Shown: piece by piece, positions 9,113 to 24,218 of the stretch
Position numbering within the stretch: the stretch's first letter is position 1
Layout of the letters: each line of letters begins with the position of its first letter
From: Gemmatimonadota bacterium
Lineage (GTDB): Bacteria; Gemmatimonadota; Gemmatimonadetes; Longimicrobiales; Gaopeijiaceae
Assembly: GCA_007121555.1 (NCBI GenBank)
Contig: SKKH01000080.1
Span: 30,460 to 94,459, forward strand
DNA: 64,000 nt
Direction of reading: 5' to 3'
Position numbers and translations under genes: made by a program
The notes under the pieces: generated by a model
The model's input: the letters and a program-made list of their open reading frames with translations, nothing else
Database searches by the model: none
What the model was told of the DNA's origin: nothing

Positions 9113-9993
9113 AGGCCACCTCGGAGGGCAAAGGCCGTGACCATCATCCCGGACACGTAGAGGGGCACACCCAGCGCGCTGTACCAGAGCGCCCGGTCAC
9201 GAGGCTGGCCCAGGAACCGGATCATCATGAGGAGCTGGACCGTCAAGAGGCCGATGATGGCGATGGCGAAGACCGGACGACCCCACCAGAGCAGGAGACC
9301 GACGACCACGATCTGGGCTGCCGTCATGACCGCGACGGCCACCCGGGCCGCCCCCTGGGCTCCAAGCATGGCCGGGAGGGAGCGAATCCCCATGGCCCGG
9401 TCGCCTTCAATGGCCTTGAAGTCGTTCAGGGTCATGATCCCGTGGGCTCCGAGGCTATAGAGGAGCGCGACGAGAAGGATCTCTCCGCTGGGGAGAGCCC
9501 CTCCGAGCAGGACCGCGGCGCCTGTGACCCAGGCGAGTCCCTCGTAGGAGATTCCGACGGCCAGATTTCCCACCCAGCCATTCTGTTTGAACCGGAGTGG
9601 CGGGGCGGAGTAGCCCCAGGCCAGGGCAAGGGCCAGAAGGGTCGCAACGAAGCCCCAGGTCCCGAGAAGGTATCCTGCGGCGGCCGATACGGCGGTCCAG
9701 CCGATGGCCAGCCCGAGTCCCCAGCGTCCAGGGATACGACCGGAGGGAATGGGTCGGTCCGGTTCATTGATCCCATCCACCTCCCGATCAAACCAGTCGT
9801 TCACTGCTTGGCTGCTTGCGCAGACCAGGGGACCGGCGACCAGGATCCCCAGGAGGGTCACGGGCCACCGCGAGTCCAGCGGCACCCCCGAGGAGATCGC
9901 TCCGCAGAGGAACGCCCACATGGGGGGGAACCAGGTGACGGGCTTGAAGAGCTCCAGCACCGCACCGGGCTCCGGGAGCCGCCGGCGACTCAC
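9109..9993 (-). CDS. bchG: Bacteriochlorophyll synthase BchG
   Basis: BchG is a membrane UbiA-family prenyltransferase that esterifies bacteriochlorophyllide a with geranylgeranyl diphosphate. Two Asp-rich motifs are seen: NDWFDREVDGINEPDRPIPS near residue 70 and DFKAIEGDRAMGIRSLPAML near residue 195, with about eight to nine hydrophobic helices. I place the start at GTG 9993, giving about 294 residues. The frame is open to a TTG at 10026, but that TTG is itself part of a TTGACA promoter box, so it can hardly be translated. With the promoter so close, the mRNA may begin at or next to the start codon. First gene of the bchG-to-ppsA operon. Confidence 0.94.
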   Translation of the reverse strand: MSRRRLPEPGAVLELFKPVTWFPPMWAFLCGAISSGVPLDSRWPVTLLGILVAGPLVCASSQAVNDWFDREVDGINEPDRPIPSGRIPGRWGLGLAIGWTAVSAAAGYLLGTWGFVATLLALALAWGYSAPPLRFKQNGWVGNLAVGISYEGLAWVTGAAVLLGGALPSGEILLVALLYSLGAHGIMTLNDFKAIEGDRAMGIRSLPAMLGAQGAARVAVAVMTAAQIVVVGLLLWWGRPVFAIAIIGLLTVQLLMMIRFLGQPRDRALWYSALGVPLYVSGMMVTAFALRGGL

Positions 9994-9997
9994 GTGT

Positions 9998-10026
9998 AAT
10001 CTTGAGATGACGGAATGGTCTGTCAA
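9998..10026 (-). promoter_or_regulatory. bchG promoter (-35 TTGACA, -10 AAGATT)
   Basis: On the minus strand a perfect TTGACA (10026-10021) is followed after 17 bases by AAGATT (10003-9998), a three-of-six -10 match. Transcription would begin near 9991, at the bchG GTG codon itself, so a leaderless or nearly leaderless message is predicted. The -35 box is the right half of a TGT-N12-ACA palindrome. Confidence 0.6.
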
Positions 10027-10038
10027 GAAAATTAGACA
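10021..10038. promoter_or_regulatory. PpsR/CrtJ-type operator at bchG
   Basis: The 18-mer TGTCTAATTTTCTTGACA (minus strand) fits the TGT-N12-ACA consensus known for PpsR/CrtJ. It covers the -35 box, so bound regulator would block RNA polymerase. The ppsR gene ends only about 60 bases away. Binding is inferred from the motif. Confidence 0.65.
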
Positions 10039-10048
10039 CTCAGGGCCG

Positions 10049-10088
10049 AAAAAAAACCTCCGCGGCCGGCGTTGCTGGCGCCACGGAG
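10049..10088 (-). terminator. Rho-independent terminator after ppsR
   Basis: Downstream of the ppsR stop (10100) the minus strand reads CTCCGTGG, a G+C-rich loop, CCGCGGAG, then eight T residues (10056-10049). The stem pairs fully with one G-T wobble. It separates aerR-ppsR transcription from the bchG promoter just beyond it. Confidence 0.75.
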
Positions 10089-10099
10089 AAGCATTCTTC

Positions 10100-11512
10100 C
10101 TAATTCCGGTCCCGGCTCGGTCCCTCCAGGTTGTAGCGTCGCAGCTTGGTATAGAGGCTCTGGCGGCTTACGCCCAGGAGTTCGGCGGCGGCGGTTCGGT
10201 TGTCGTCGGTCAGCTCCAGAGCGGCCTCGATGAAGTGCGCTTCCACCACGGCGGTGGTGTTCTGCACCAACTCCTTCAGCGAGACCTTGCCGACCTGATG
10301 GGTCAGCTCATCCATGGTGCTGGTCAGGTTTCGCCGAGCCCCTCGATCCACAGCCAGTCGGCGACTCACGTTTCGGACCACGATGCCCACCACCGGGGGA
10401 TCCACCTCTTCCAGCAGGATCCCCGAGAGCTCCACCTCGGTGTCCATGTCCAACTCCCCGAGAAGTGTCGTCGGAAAGAGTCTCACGACTCCGAACTTCT
10501 GGAGGTTGGCGAGGAGCACGGTCAGGTCGGCGCCCGGACGACCGAGCCACTTCCCCAGGCTCTGACCCAGGGCCTCCTCCTCTGAGGAGAGCTGGACGAG
10601 ATCCAGGAAGGCTCGGTTCACGGCGACGACCCGGGCGTCCATATCGGTGACGACCCATCCATCGGGAGCGTTCTCCAGAAGCTGTACCCAACGCTTCTCG
10701 CGCTCGTCGACGCTATCGGGGACACTGCCGGTGGGGCTCAGGTGAGCAAGGAAGATCTGATCCCGGTCTTCTCGCACCAGGGACGCATGGAAGTCCCAGA
10801 CCGCTCCGTCGCTCAGCGTGAGGGTGATGGGCTCCGCCTTTCCGGATGTGGCCACAGCGGCGAGGTGACTTCGAAGCTTCTCCGTCTCCTCGGGCTCCAG
10901 GTCCAGACCCTCGGGGATTCGGAGGTCCATCAGCTCCCGGAGGGGGAGTCCGAAGGCCCTGCCCGCCGCCTCGTTGGCGTCGACCACCCGACGGCTGCCC
11001 GCCTCCAGGAAGAGCACCGCCTCCGATGACTTCTGGAAGAGCAGTCGGTAGCGGGTCTCGACCTGACGAAGGCGCCAGTAGTCCCGCTCCAGGGCCTGCT
11101 GCGCGTCGACGAGTTGCTTCTGGAGATCCGAGAGGGCTCGAAGGTCACGGCCCAGGGCCAGAACGCGTCCCTTCCCATCGAACTGGAGGACCGTGAAGCT
11201 GACCGGGATCTCGATGCCGTCGGCGAACACCTGGTTCACCTGTCGGAACCGGGAGATCTCTACGTCCTTCACCTCGTCGAGGAGCGAGCGGATCTTGCTG
11301 CGTGTGTCCGATGTGACGGTGTCGACCCAGCTTCGGCCGAGCCACCCGTCGGCGCGCTCCCGCGCGAAGGCCTTGCCCAGGTGCACCTCTTCGATGGTGC
11401 CGTCACCGGCGATGAGGATGGCCAGGTCGGAGGACGCCTGAATCAGTCGGTCGACGATCGAGGACGTGCCCCCTTCCGGGGTCCGGGCCGATGCCTGGAA
11501 GATTCTGTTCAC
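10100..11512 (-). CDS. ppsR: PpsR/CrtJ photosynthesis regulator (PAS, Fis-type HTH)
   Basis: This is a transcriptional repressor of pigment and photosystem genes. About 470 residues comprise an N-terminal PAS region (about 20-130), a coiled segment rich in Gln and Arg (about 130-165), two further PAS domains (about 165-270 and 280-400), and a C-terminal Fis-type helix-turn-helix, NRTAAAELLGVSRQSLYTKL near residue 440. The start is GTG at 11512 with GGAGAAGG upstream; the longer open frame upstream runs antisense-like through aerR in another frame and is ignored. No cysteine occurs anywhere in the protein, whereas Rhodobacter CrtJ/PpsR sense redox through a Cys in the HTH region and another between PAS domains. 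It follows aerR, its usual antagonist. Confidence 0.93.
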   Translation of the reverse strand: MNRIFQASARTPEGGTSSIVDRLIQASSDLAILIAGDGTIEEVHLGKAFARERADGWLGRSWVDTVTSDTRSKIRSLLDEVKDVEISRFRQVNQVFADGIEIPVSFTVLQFDGKGRVLALGRDLRALSDLQKQLVDAQQALERDYWRLRQVETRYRLLFQKSSEAVLFLEAGSRRVVDANEAAGRAFGLPLRELMDLRIPEGLDLEPEETEKLRSHLAAVATSGKAEPITLTLSDGAVWDFHASLVREDRDQIFLAHLSPTGSVPDSVDEREKRWVQLLENAPDGWVVTDMDARVVAVNRAFLDLVQLSSEEEALGQSLGKWLGRPGADLTVLLANLQKFGVVRLFPTTLLGELDMDTEVELSGILLEEVDPPVVGIVVRNVSRRLAVDRGARRNLTSTMDELTHQVGKVSLKELVQNTTAVVEAHFIEAALELTDDNRTAAAELLGVSRQSLYTKLRRYNLEGPSRDRN

Positions 11513-11615
11513 GGCGAACCCCTTCTCCGGAGGCCACGGAGGAGGACTCCGCATGCCCGGACGAGGCGATGAATTTATGTAATGACCAAGCACGAAAACT
11601 GAGTCAATTCGAGAC
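11513..11615 (-). promoter_or_regulatory. aerR-ppsR intergenic region, possible ppsR promoter
   Basis: The 103 bases are locally A+T-rich. On the minus strand TTGACT is followed after 17 bases by CATTAC and then ATAAAT, a weak sigma-70-like pair. I see no TGT-N12-ACA site here, so ppsR autoregulation is not suggested by sequence. Read-through from aerR is equally possible. Confidence 0.3.
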
Positions 11616-12470
11616 TTAGATAAAGGCCCTGGCCACCACCGGGGCGAGTCTGGCCTCCGGAGCCGACGCATCGGCACCGACCCTTTCGACCAGATCCGGA
11701 ACCCGCGAAAGGGCGCTCCCCCCCACCAGGATCCCCACCCCCCGGTTCCGGGATTTCCGCCGCACCTGGCGGATCTCCCGAGCCACATCGTCCAGCGCCG
11801 ATGAGGTGGCGACGGAGAAGGCCACCACGTCGAAATGCATGTGGGCCACCCGGTCCGCCGTGGATCCGTCGAGAAACGGGGGACCCATCTCCACGCCCCA
11901 GCCCTCAAGGCGAAAGAAGTGTGAGGTGATGAGCAGCCCCAGGGTGTGCTGCTGTCCCGGGAGTGCAGTGAGCAGGATCTGGTGTCGATGGGTCGGGCCC
12001 ACGGATCCCGCGGATGCCGGGATCTTGCGAAGTGTGGACCGGACGAGTCGCTGGAGTCGTCCCAGGACCAGGGTGACCTCGACGAAGTCGCAGTTGTCGT
12101 CCTCCCACCGTTCACCCATGTCGCGGGCCGTGGGTGGGATCAGGGACGTCAGAATGCTCTCCGGGGTCACCCCCCGCCGAATGAGCCCCGCCACGAAGCG
12201 ATCCACCGCATCATTGTCGCGTGTGCGGATCACCTCGAAGAAGTCATCCAGATCCTTCTCGTCGACCTCCTGGCTCAGGAGTGGACGGGTCCCGTCCATT
12301 GCCGGCGTCCAGAGCAGCGGCAGCGCTCCCAGCTCGATCTCCACCGGGCCGAGAGCGATCCGGTTCACGCGCTCCGCCTCACGCACCGCAAGGTCCGACT
12401 CACGGATGAAGCTGGCGTTGCGCCGGCGGAGGGTGCGAGGGGTGAGAGTGGGCGAGGGGTCAGAGCGCAT
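11616..12470 (-). CDS. aerR: AerR/PpaA-type B12-binding antirepressor
   Basis: AerR/PpaA proteins bind cobalamin and modulate PpsR/CrtJ in response to light. The 284-residue protein has the helical B12-domain partner region with RWEDDNCDFVEVTLVLGRLQ near residue 121, followed by a Rossmann-like cobalamin domain. QQHTLGLL places a candidate axial His at residue 175, and DVVAFSVATS and GVGILVGGSAL follow the usual strand pattern. ATG at 12470 has GGAGGG upstream (GAAGGAGGGACCGGTC). It lies upstream of ppsR, the standard pair, and is divergent from bchF. The N-terminal 50 residues are basic then hydrophobic and not recognised. The light-sensing role is by family; the His ligand is inferred from motif position. 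Confidence 0.88.
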   Translation of the reverse strand: MRSDPSPTLTPRTLRRRNASFIRESDLAVREAERVNRIALGPVEIELGALPLLWTPAMDGTRPLLSQEVDEKDLDDFFEVIRTRDNDAVDRFVAGLIRRGVTPESILTSLIPPTARDMGERWEDDNCDFVEVTLVLGRLQRLVRSTLRKIPASAGSVGPTHRHQILLTALPGQQHTLGLLITSHFFRLEGWGVEMGPPFLDGSTADRVAHMHFDVVAFSVATSSALDDVAREIRQVRRKSRNRGVGILVGGSALSRVPDLVERVGADASAPEARLAPVVARAFI

Positions 12471-12611
12471 GACCGGTCCCTCCTTCGAAGCCGGGTGTCA
12501 ATATGGACGCTGCCAGGGGCTCGGCAGGAACTCCATGCTAGGTGTCGTCGCGAAGGCATGCAAGCACTCGATTTCGGGACGATTCGAACGTGACCCCTAC
12601 CTCTTCAATAA

Positions 12612-12669
12612 TGTCCAGTCTGCTCGACGTCAATAATTCTTGACATCTCCCTCGGGCCAGGCTTACTAT
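12612..12669 (+). promoter_or_regulatory. bchF operon promoter with PpsR-like operator
   Basis: TTGACA at 12640-12645 is followed after 18 bases by TACTAT (12664-12669), a good sigma-70 pair. The 18-mer CGTCAATAATTCTTGACA (12628-12645) matches TGT-N12-ACA except for one base and contains the -35 box. An adjoining TGT-N12-ACG at 12612-12629 could be a second, weaker site. This promoter would drive the long bchF-to-acsF block. The rest of the 270-base gap to aerR holds no gene that I can see. Confidence 0.62.
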
Positions 12670-12740
12670 CTGGCCAGATCGTCGGCCGCCCCGTCAGGAA
12701 CCGGGTGCGCGGGACCGAAACCCTCTGACCGGAGCCCCAC

Positions 12741-14533
<1,793 letters not shown>

Positions 14534-14537
14534 GACC

Positions 14538-16229
14538 ATGGATCTGACCATCTGGACATACGAGGGCCCGCCCCACGTGGGGGCCATGAGGGTCGCCACG
14601 GGGATGAAGGGGATCCACTACGTACTGCACGCTCCCCAGGGGGACACCTACGCCGATCTGCTTTTCACCATGATCGAGCGCAGGAACCACCGGCCGCCGG
14701 TCACCTACACCACCTTCCAGGCCCAGGACCTGGGCGGCGATACGGCGGGGTTGGTCAAGCAGGCCACTCGGGACGCCTACGAGAGGTTCAAGCCCGACGC
14801 CCTCCTGGTGGGCGCTTCGTGCACGGCGGAGCTCATTCAGGACGATCCGGGCAATCTGGCCGCCAGTCTGGGGTTGCCGGTTCCGGTGATCCCCCTGGAG
14901 TTGCCGGCCTACCAGCGAAAGGAGAACTGGGGGGCGTCGGAGACCTTCTACCAGCTCGTCCGAGCGCTCTGCCTCCCTCACGCTCCCGAGCCGGCGTGGC
15001 AGCGGCCCCCCATCGAGGGACGTCGGCCCCGTTGCAACCTCCTCGGCCCTTCGGCCCTGGGGTTCCGACACCGGGACGATGTGAAGGAGATCACCCGGCT
15101 CCTGGACCAGGTGGGTGTCGACGTGGATGTGGTGGCGCCGCTGGGCGCGACCGCCCACGACGTGGCGCGACTTGGTGAGGCGGACTTCAACGTCGTCCTG
15201 TATCCCGAGGTGGGAAGGGCGGCGGCGAGTTGGCTGAAGCGGACCTTCAAGCAGCCCATGGTTGAAACGGTTCCCATCGGTGTCGGGGCCACCCGGGACT
15301 TCCTTCGGGAGGTCGCCCGGGTCGCCGGCCTGGATGAGGAGGAGGCCGTATCGGTCGTCTCGACCGAACTGCCCTGGTACTCCCGTTCCGTCGATTCCAA
15401 CTACCTGACCGACAAGAGGGTCTTCATTTTCGGCGATGCCACACACGCGGTGGCCGCAGCCCGGGTGGCCAGTGAAGAGATCGGGTTCAAGGTCGTGGGG
15501 CTGGGCGCCTACAATCGGGAGTTCGCCCGGGAGGTCCGGGCCGCGGCGAAGAAGCTGGATCTGGAGCCGCTGATCACCGATGACTATCTGGAGGTGGAGG
15601 AGGCCATCCAGGAGGCGGCGCCCGAGATGGTGCTGGGCACGCAGATGGAGCGTCACATCGCCAAGCGTCTCGGAATCTTCTGTTCGGTGATCTCGGCGCC
15701 GGTCCACGTCGAGGACTTCCCAGCCCGGTATTCCCCCCAGATGGGGCCCGAGGGAGCCAACGTCCTCTTCGACACCTGGGTCCACCCCCTGATGATGGGT
15801 CTGGAAGAACATCTTCTGGGCATGTTCCAGGACGACTTCGAGTTCTCCAACGACCGGACTCCCTCGCACCTGGTGGCCGCCAAGCCCGAGGGATCTGGCA
15901 GCGACGAGCTCGCTCCGGCGACTTCGGCCGCACCCGACTCGGCGAACGGAGCCCCCACCCGGAATGGAAACGGTTCCCACGGGGATGCCGAGATCCCTGC
16001 GGAAACGCGCGGGTCTGGGAGAGACGGGTCCACCCCCTCGACCGCGGAAGGACCTGGCCCGTCAGACCCCCAATGGGGTGACGAGGCGGCAGCCGAGCTC
16101 AAGAAGATCCCCTTCTTCGTACGAAAGAAGGCTCGGCGTAACACCGAGGCCTACGCCCGGCAGCAGGGCATTCACGAGATCTCCGTCGACACCCTCTATG
16201 AGGCCAAGGCCCATTTCGGGTCCCGGTGA
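14538..16229 (+). CDS. bchB: Dark-operative protochlorophyllide reductase subunit BchB
   Basis: BchB partners BchN; its Asp in [15 protein letters not shown] near residue 36 is the known unusual non-Cys cluster ligand. Residues 1-430 form the nitrogenase-like core, with [18 protein letters not shown] and [17 protein letters not shown] surroundings near the end of the core. A low-complexity Ser/Pro/Gly/Asn linker (about 445-510) leads to the C-terminal reductase tail with [19 protein letters not shown] near residue 523. Length of 563 residues is long only because of the linker. ATG at 14538 has GGAGG upstream. A 58-base gap precedes bchH. Confidence 0.96.
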   Translation: MDLTIWTYEGPPHVGAMRVATGMKGIHYVLHAPQGDTYADLLFTMIERRNHRPPVTYTTFQAQDLGGDTAGLVKQATRDAYERFKPDALLVGASCTAELIQDDPGNLAASLGLPVPVIPLELPAYQRKENWGASETFYQLVRALCLPHAPEPAWQRPPIEGRRPRCNLLGPSALGFRHRDDVKEITRLLDQVGVDVDVVAPLGATAHDVARLGEADFNVVLYPEVGRAAASWLKRTFKQPMVETVPIGVGATRDFLREVARVAGLDEEEAVSVVSTELPWYSRSVDSNYLTDKRVFIFGDATHAVAAARVASEEIGFKVVGLGAYNREFAREVRAAAKKLDLEPLITDDYLEVEEAIQEAAPEMVLGTQMERHIAKRLGIFCSVISAPVHVEDFPARYSPQMGPEGANVLFDTWVHPLMMGLEEHLLGMFQDDFEFSNDRTPSHLVAAKPEGSGSDELAPATSAAPDSANGAPTRNGNGSHGDAEIPAETRGSGRDGSTPSTAEGPGPSDPQWGDEAAAELKKIPFFVRKKARRNTEAYARQQGIHEISVDTLYEAKAHFGSR

Positions 16230-16287
16230 AGATGAAGAATGCCCTGTCCCCTCGCACGATGAACGTTCCCAGCAGGAGAGGTGGAGG

Positions 16288-21076
<4,789 letters not shown>

Positions 21077-21077
<1 letters not shown>

Positions 21078-21871
21078 TGGCCCCAGGCGCCCGCGAAGCC
21101 TCCCGCCTCGATGAGGCCGTCAAGCCCGGCCTCCCACTCTCCTCCTCGGATGCGTCCGAGGAGGTCTCGAGTCGGTGGGTCCGACGGCGAAGTGCGGTCC
21201 GCAGCTACTTCGAGGAGCGAGCCGAGAACTGGGTCCAGATCACCTCCGACGCGCCTCTGAGCGGGATCCGACGAACGGTGCGGGAAGGGCGGGGCCAGAT
21301 GCGGGATGCTCTGGCGGCGTGGCTCCTGGGAGAGACGCTGGAGGGGGACGTGACGGTGCTGGATGCCGGCTGTGGCCCAGGAGAGTTGAGCCTCCAACTG
21401 GCCGCAGCCGGAGCTCGAGTCACCGGTGTGGACCTGTCCCGGGCCCTCATCGAGGCGGGAGAACTCCGTGCCCGGGAGGCTGGGCTCACGGATCGGGTGA
21501 CCCTCCATACTGGCGACATGCTGGATCCTCCCGGAGGCCCGTGGCAGCGAGTCGTGGCCATGGATTCCTTTCTCTACTACGACGAGGACGAGGCTTCGGA
21601 AGGGGTGGCGCGACTCGCCTCACTGGCCCGGGAACAGATGATTTTCACCGTGGCGCCCCGCACCTTCCTGCTGGGCGCCATGCACCGACTGGGGAGCCTC
21701 TTTCCCCGCCGAGACCGGGCCCCGGGAATTCAACCCATCCGGGTCGAGTCCTTCCTGGGCCGGGTCCTCGACGACCCGCGGATGGCCGGATGGGAGGCGG
21801 GCCGCCAGTTCAGCGTCCGTTCCGGCTTCTATTTCTCCCATGCGGTGGAGCTCCTCCGAGGGAGAGGATGA
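21077..21871 (+). CDS. bchM: Mg-protoporphyrin IX O-methyltransferase BchM
   Basis: BchM methylates the C13 propionate of Mg-protoporphyrin using SAM, making the AcsF substrate. The SAM motif VLDAGCGPGELSLQLA is near residue 95 and GARVTGVDLSRALIEAGE follows; SFLYYDEDEASEGVARLASL is the family's motif in mid-protein. RSYFEERAENWVQITSD near residue 47 is typical for BchM/ChlM. It has 264 residues. ATG at 21077 shares its A with the bchL stop. One base separates the stop from the lhaA start. Confidence 0.95.
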
Positions 21872-21872
21872 G

Positions 21873-23303
21873 ATGAAGGGAGGCGGACTCGCAGGCATGC
21901 TGGCCCGGGCCGGGACCCGTTGGCTCCCCTTCGCCGACGCGGCGTCGGAGGAGCTCCCTCTCGGCCGTCTGCTCCGTCTGGCCCTCTTTCAGGTCTCGGT
22001 CGGGATGGCGCTCACCCTCCTCCTGGGTGTGTTGAACCGGGTCATGATCGTGGAGCTGGGTGTGGGGGCCGCGCTGGTGGCCACCATGGTGGCGATCCCC
22101 CTCCTCTTCGCGCCCTTCCGGGCGCTCATCGGCTTCCGCTCGGACGTCCACCGCTCGGCCTTTGGATGGCGAAGGGTGCCCTACCTCTGGTTCGGAACCC
22201 TCCTCCAGTTCGGTGGCTTCGCCCTCATGCCGTTCGCCCTGCTGGTGCTGGGTGGCGCCGAGGTGGGTCCGCAGTGGGTCGGGTACCTGGGAGGCGGGCT
22301 CGCCTTCCTCCTGGTGGGGGCCGGGGCGCACACGGTTCAGACCGCCGGCCTGGCGCTGGCCACCGACCTCTCGGCCGAAGAGCAGCGGCCCCGGGTCGTG
22401 GCCCTCCTCTACCTCTTCCTCCTCGGGGGGATGCTGATCTCGGCGGTGGTCTACGCCCAGATCCTGTCCAACTTCACCCCGATCCTCCTCATCCAGGTGG
22501 TGCAGGCGGCGGCGGTGATCACCCTGGTCCTGAACGCCGTCGCTCTCTGGAAGCAGGAGGCCCGAGATCCCGAGCGGGCCAGAGCGCCCAGAGAACCCAC
22601 CCGGTTCACGGAGGCATGGGGTCAGTTCACCCAGGGAGGTCGGGCCACCCGCCTCCTCGTGGCTGTGGGGCTGGGGGCGGCGGGCTTCTCCATGCAGGAG
22701 GTCCTCCTCGAACCCTTCGGCGGTGAGGTGCTGGGCATGAGCGTGTCCGCCACGTCCTTCCTGACGGCCATCACCGCCTTCGGGGCGATTCTGGCGTTCG
22801 CCTGGAGCGCGCGGGTTCTGGAGCGGGGCATGGATGCGTGTCGCCTGGCCGCGATCGGGACCCTGATCGGCGTCTTCGCATTCGGGTTCATCCTCATGTC
22901 CGGGCCCATGGAGTCGCCCTTCCTCCTTCAGGTAGGGTCGGGATTCCTGGGGGTGGGCGGAGGCCTCTTCCTCGTCGGCACCCTCACCGCGGCCATGGAC
23001 CTCCAGGATACGGAGGGCAACGGCCTGGCCATGGGTGCCTGGGGTGCCGTGCAGGCCTCAGCCATGGGACTGGCGGTGCTGGGGGGCGGCTTCATTCGAG
23101 ATGTGACGACCGGGCTGGCCGAATCCGGGGCCCTCGGCCCCGGCGTGACCGGTGCCGGTGCTGGATACATGGTGGTCTTTCAATTGGAAATCATTGCGCT
23201 CTTTCTTGCCATGGCGGCACTGGGGCCGCTCGTGGCGGCGGGCCGCGGAATCTCCGCGGGATCCCGTCGGTCCAGCTTTGGCCTGGCAGAGCTCCCGGGG
23301 TAA
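21873..23303 (+). CDS. lhaA: LhaA/PucC-family light-harvesting assembly transporter
   Basis: This is a 12-helix BCD-family MFS protein of about 476 residues, needed in purple bacteria for LH1 assembly. Signatures include LNRVMIVELGVGAALVATMV near residue 60, FRALIGFRSDVHRSAFGWRR near residue 85, and MDLQDTEGNGLAMGAWGAVQ in the C-terminal half. ATG at 21873 is preceded by GGGAGAGGATGAG; an upstream in-frame ATG at 21840 lies inside bchM and is less likely. Position between bchM and puhA is where lhaA is found in other clusters, which distinguishes it from the bch2-like paralogue at 7742. Confidence 0.93.
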   Translation: MKGGGLAGMLARAGTRWLPFADAASEELPLGRLLRLALFQVSVGMALTLLLGVLNRVMIVELGVGAALVATMVAIPLLFAPFRALIGFRSDVHRSAFGWRRVPYLWFGTLLQFGGFALMPFALLVLGGAEVGPQWVGYLGGGLAFLLVGAGAHTVQTAGLALATDLSAEEQRPRVVALLYLFLLGGMLISAVVYAQILSNFTPILLIQVVQAAAVITLVLNAVALWKQEARDPERARAPREPTRFTEAWGQFTQGGRATRLLVAVGLGAAGFSMQEVLLEPFGGEVLGMSVSATSFLTAITAFGAILAFAWSARVLERGMDACRLAAIGTLIGVFAFGFILMSGPMESPFLLQVGSGFLGVGGGLFLVGTLTAAMDLQDTEGNGLAMGAWGAVQASAMGLAVLGGGFIRDVTTGLAESGALGPGVTGAGAGYMVVFQLEIIALFLAMAALGPLVAAGRGISAGSRRSSFGLAELPG

Positions 23304-23324
23304 CCCCCAACACGGAGGTGCAGG

Positions 23325-23675
23325 ATGGAATACATCGACTTCGCCCAGATCAGCATCTATCTTTTCTGGTTCTTCTTCGCCGGGCTGATCATCTACCTGA
23401 GACGCGAGGACAAACGGGAGGGGTATCCCCTGGAGTCGGATCGAAAAGGTGTGACGGTGCAGGGCTGGCCCGCCGTTCCTCCGGCAAAGCCTTCCCGTCC
23501 CCGGCACCCTGCCCTCGTGGGCGCGGACGGCCGGGAGCTGGAGCGGGCCCTCGGTGACGAGCCCCCGGCTTCGGCTCGGGCCTCCAGCGCACCAGCCGCT
23601 CCTCCGGCGTCCGAGGCTCCTCCGGCCGCTCCCGACGAGCCCACCGCTTCTTCTGACGACGAGAATGACCGATGA
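23325..23675 (+). CDS. puhA: Reaction-centre H subunit, membrane part (split puhA)
   Basis: This encodes the N-terminal portion of the reaction-centre H protein. Residues 1-30 ([20 protein letters not shown] and on) form the single membrane helix followed by [13 protein letters not shown], the canonical start of the cytoplasmic side. Residues 50-116 are rich in Pro, Ala, Ser and Asp and end at a true stop at 23675. The remaining PRC-barrel domain is encoded by the next gene, whose ATG overlaps this stop by four bases. So H here is two polypeptides rather than one of about 250 residues. I recall a similar two-piece H subunit from the G. phototrophica photosystem structure. Confidence 0.9.
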   Translation: MEYIDFAQISIYLFWFFFAGLIIYLRREDKREGYPLESDRKGVTVQGWPAVPPAKPSRPRHPALVGADGRELERALGDEPPASARASSAPAAPPASEAPPAAPDEPTASSDDENDR

Positions 23676-24205
23676 CTCTGCCTGGAAAGCCACACGGAAA
23701 ACACCCCGGCGCCGCCCTCACGCCCACCGGGAACCCCATGAAGGACGGGATGGGACCGGCTGCATGGAACCCGGACCGGGCGGATCGTCCCGACTACACC
23801 CACGACGGACGTCCCCGGATGCAGCCCATGAGCAAGCTGACCGGATGGTCCATCGAGGCCCGTGACCCTGATCCCCACGGGATGACGGTCATCGGAGCCG
23901 ACGGCGTGGCCGCCGGTACGGTGGTGGACGTCTGGGTGGACCTGGCGGAACCGCAGCTCCGATATCTCCAGGTCGAGCTCCCTGTCGAGGACCAGACCGA
24001 CATACTTCTCCCCATGGGCTATTGCCGGATTCGCAGGCGAGATCGTACCGTGCGGGTGAAGGCCATCAAGAGTCATCACTTCCCGGACGTACCCCGGACC
24101 CGAGCCCCCGACAAGATCACCTTGTTGGAGGAAGACAAGATCGTGGCCTACTACGCGGGCGGATACATGTACGCAGATCCGTCCCGGTCCGAGCCCCTCT
24201 TCTAG
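23672..24205 (+). CDS. Reaction-centre H subunit, cytoplasmic PRC-barrel part
   Basis: This encodes the C-terminal portion of the H protein, 177 residues, with no membrane helix. The PRC-barrel signature runs from [20 protein letters not shown] near residue 70 through LRYLQVELP to [19 protein letters not shown] near residue 110. [20 protein letters not shown] near the end is the typical H C-terminus. The N-terminal 50 residues are Pro/Gly/Asp-rich and include [20 protein letters not shown], matching the region just before the barrel in normal H. It begins in an ATGA overlap with the membrane part, implying coupled translation and equal amounts. Confidence 0.9.
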   Translation: MTLPGKPHGKHPGAALTPTGNPMKDGMGPAAWNPDRADRPDYTHDGRPRMQPMSKLTGWSIEARDPDPHGMTVIGADGVAAGTVVDVWVDLAEPQLRYLQVELPVEDQTDILLPMGYCRIRRRDRTVRVKAIKSHHFPDVPRTRAPDKITLLEEDKIVAYYAGGYMYADPSRSEPLF

Positions 24206-24218
24206 ACAGGACGAACCC

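Noticed and set aside
9994..10026. TTG at 10026 as the start of bchG
   Set aside because: This TTG is part of the TTGACA -35 box and the added residues are not conserved; GTG at 9993 is preferred.
23660..23690. Frameshift or pseudogene reading of puhA
   Set aside because: Both halves are intact, joined by a clean ATGA overlap in a flexible linker, with no decay in either part.
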